This document shows, in pieces, positions 6,054 to 7,151 of a stretch of 7,151 nucleotides of DNA. The position numbers and the translations under genes were made by a program. Within the stretch, counting starts at the first letter, position 1; each line of letters opens with the position of its first letter. The stretch lies in NCBI GenBank assembly GCA_013811975.1, contig JACCUF010000009.1:1-7151 (forward strand), in the 5' to 3' direction. Source of the DNA: Geodermatophilaceae bacterium (GTDB lineage Bacteria > Actinomycetota > Actinomycetes > Mycobacteriales > Geodermatophilaceae). Below the pieces are notes generated by a model. That model did no database searches. It was not told where the DNA came from and saw only the letters and a list, made by a program, of their open reading frames with translations.

Positions 6054-6949
6054 AGCGAGTGGTGCAGGCGCTGGAGGCACGTGTGCTCCCGGTGGCACCC
6101 CCCGTCCGGCCGGCAGTTCTGCGGTTGGTCACGGGGGGCTGGACGGCGTACTACCTGAGCCGCCGCGTCGACATGTTGAGGTCGATCCACCGAGGCGACC
6201 CGAAGCTGTTCGATCCGGTCGGGCCGTGCAGACTCCTGAACAGCCCACTGCCGCCACTGCTCGCCGACGGGATCATATATGCCGAGCTGGTTGCCAGCGC
6301 GGCCTTCACCCTCGGCCTCAAACACCGGGTGGTCGGGCCAGCCCATGCGGCGCTCCTGCTGTGGACGATGTCCTACCGCAACAGCTGGTCGATGATCTTC
6401 CACAACGACAACAACCTTGTCCTCCACACCGCCGTACTCGGCCTCACGCCCACCGCGGACGCGCTCAGCATCGACGCCATCCGCTCCGACGCCCGGCTCG
6501 CCCCGGAGCTCCTCGACTGGCGATATGGTCTTCCCTCGACGGTCATCAACGCAGTCACCACCGCCACCTACCTGGTGGCCGGGATCGCCAAGCTCAAAGG
6601 TCCGCTCGGATGGTCGTGGGCCGATGGCGAGTCCTTGCGCAGCCAAATCGCCGCGGACGGACTGCGCAAGGAGCTGTTGGGCTCCGGTGCCGCGCCCCTC
6701 GGCGTACAGCTGTATGAGCACACCGGACTGTTCCGGCTGCTGGCCACCGGATCTCTGGCCCTGGAGCTCGCTGCTCCCATCGCCTTGTTGGACCGTCGGG
6801 TGGCGAAGGCCTGGGCTGCGGGGGCATTCGGGATGCACTGGGGTATCCGTGCACTGATGGGCATTACGTTCCGACACCAGATGTCGGGAGCCATGTTTGC
6901 GTCCTTCTTCCCCGTCGACAACCTCCGTACCGAACGGCCTCGGGGATGA
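6050..6949 (+). CDS. HTTM protein, vitamin K-dependent gamma-carboxylase-like integral membrane protein (299 aa)
   Basis: Starts at ATG 6050, overlapping the previous stop codon in ATGA; no well-placed Shine-Dalgarno, so translation is probably coupled. Several hydrophobic segments are present (about 70-90, 93-108, 120-133, 163-180, 228-247, 252-271). Features of the HTTM family are IFHNDNNLVLHTAVLGLTP (116-134), YLVAGIAKLKG (174-184) and FGMHWGIRALMG (260-271, His263). YLVAGIAKL aligns by eye with YFIAGVKKL of human gamma-glutamyl carboxylase, placing Lys181 at the catalytic-base Lys218. The position matching His160 (NNHSYL) appears to be Asn (NDNNLV). The protein has only the membrane domain, without the large lumenal domain of the human enzyme. 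Bacterial HTTM proteins mostly lack proven activity; quinol-dependent carboxylation or epoxidation is possible, not shown. It is the last gene before a hairpin and a convergent gene. Confidence 0.87.
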   Translation: MKRVVQALEARVLPVAPPVRPAVLRLVTGGWTAYYLSRRVDMLRSIHRGDPKLFDPVGPCRLLNSPLPPLLADGIIYAELVASAAFTLGLKHRVVGPAHAALLLWTMSYRNSWSMIFHNDNNLVLHTAVLGLTPTADALSIDAIRSDARLAPELLDWRYGLPSTVINAVTTATYLVAGIAKLKGPLGWSWADGESLRSQIAADGLRKELLGSGAAPLGVQLYEHTGLFRLLATGSLALELAAPIALLDRRVAKAWAAGAFGMHWGIRALMGITFRHQMSGAMFASFFPVDNLRTERPRG

Positions 6950-6951
6950 CC

Positions 6952-6993
6952 TGTCAGACTGTGGGGCCGCCATAGCGACCTCAGGTTCTGACA
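6952..6993. terminator. Long imperfect hairpin between convergent genes (probable bidirectional terminator)
   Basis: TGTCAGA (6952-6958) pairs perfectly with TCTGACA (6987-6993). An inner stem pairs TGGGGCCGC (6962-6970) with GCGACCTCA (6975-6983) around loop CATA, with one mismatch and one G-U pair. Three mostly unpaired positions separate the two stems. It begins 3 nt after the HTTM stop codon and ends 13 nt before the Lpd stop codon, the right place for a shared terminator. No T-tract follows on either strand, which is common in high-GC actinobacteria but lowers certainty. Confidence 0.55.
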
Positions 6994-7005
6994 AGTCGGC
7001 GGGGA

Positions 7006-7151
7006 TCAGAAGTTGATCATGTGTCCGGAGACGCCGTGCACGGCCTCCTTGAGCGCCTCGCTCAGGGTTGGGTGGGCGTGGATGTTGCGAGAGACCTCCG
7101 CGGCGGTCAGGTCCCACTGCTGAGCGAGCGTCAGCTCGGGGAGCAGCTCGG
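7006..7151 (-). CDS. lpd: Dihydrolipoamide dehydrogenase, C-terminal end (partial; 5' part beyond the right edge)
   Basis: The last 47 residues are visible, ending SGHMINF before a TGA (7008-7006). The segment RNIHAHPTLSEALKEAVHG (21-39 of the visible part) is the hallmark C-terminal motif of the enzyme: the His before Pro-Thr is the catalytic acid/base and the Glu of SEAL its partner, contributed across the dimer to the other subunit's active site. Lpd (E3) reoxidises dihydrolipoamide in the pyruvate and 2-oxoglutarate dehydrogenase complexes, passing electrons through FAD and a disulphide to NAD+. A paralogue or mycothione/mercuric reductase is less likely because of the HAHPTLSEAL context and the ending MINF, both typical of Lpd. 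It is convergent to the five-gene operon and probably an unrelated housekeeping gene. Confidence 0.9.
   Translation of the reverse strand, partial: ELLPELTLAQQWDLTAAEVSRNIHAHPTLSEALKEAVHGVSGHMINF

Noticed and set aside
5900..7117. A 405-codon open frame on the minus strand crossing the HTTM gene, the hairpin and the Lpd end
   Set aside because: It overlaps the clearly recognisable Lpd C-terminus in another frame of the same strand and is antisense to the HTTM gene; no domain is visible in its translation.

Overview
This is a high-GC window with strong GC bias at third codon positions. The gene content points to an actinobacterium: an ECF-type sigma factor followed by an anti-sigma-like gene, and an Lpd C-terminus of actinobacterial style. 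A Propionibacteriales-like host is my guess only and cannot be confirmed here.

Layout. Positions 1-806 carry two minus-strand genes: an ECF-like sigma-70 factor (806-216) and, 67 bp downstream, the start of a short-domain protein that looks like its anti-sigma partner (148 to beyond the left edge). Positions 807-1065 are a divergent intergenic region with repeated motifs, including two copies of a bipartite element GTTCTCATC-N12/13-TGCGC and an inverted repeat. Positions 1066-6949 hold a tight five-gene plus-strand operon: a P-loop protein of DUF1611-like type with an unusual N-terminal domain; a fused membrane/ATPase ABC half-transporter with a non-canonical Q-loop; a CrtI/phytoene-desaturase-like FAD oxidoreductase; a small membrane-anchored protein with an FPLSCYPMFT motif; and an HTTM protein related to vitamin K-dependent gamma-carboxylase. 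The junctions are 0 bp, 6 bp, a GTGA overlap and an ATGA overlap, so the five are very probably translated together. Positions 6950-7005 hold a long imperfect hairpin between convergent genes. Positions 7006-7151 are the C-terminal end of dihydrolipoamide dehydrogenase on the minus strand.

How the genes may work together. The five-gene operon is the interesting part. It combines an NTPase, an exporter-like transporter, a flavin-dependent redox enzyme and a carboxylase-like integral membrane protein with a small partner. This looks like a membrane-associated pathway that modifies and moves a small molecule, lipid or peptide, perhaps with the oxidoreductase serving a quinone or polyene substrate. 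I do not recognise it as a described system and its product is unknown. The divergent sigma factor is a plausible but unproven regulator.
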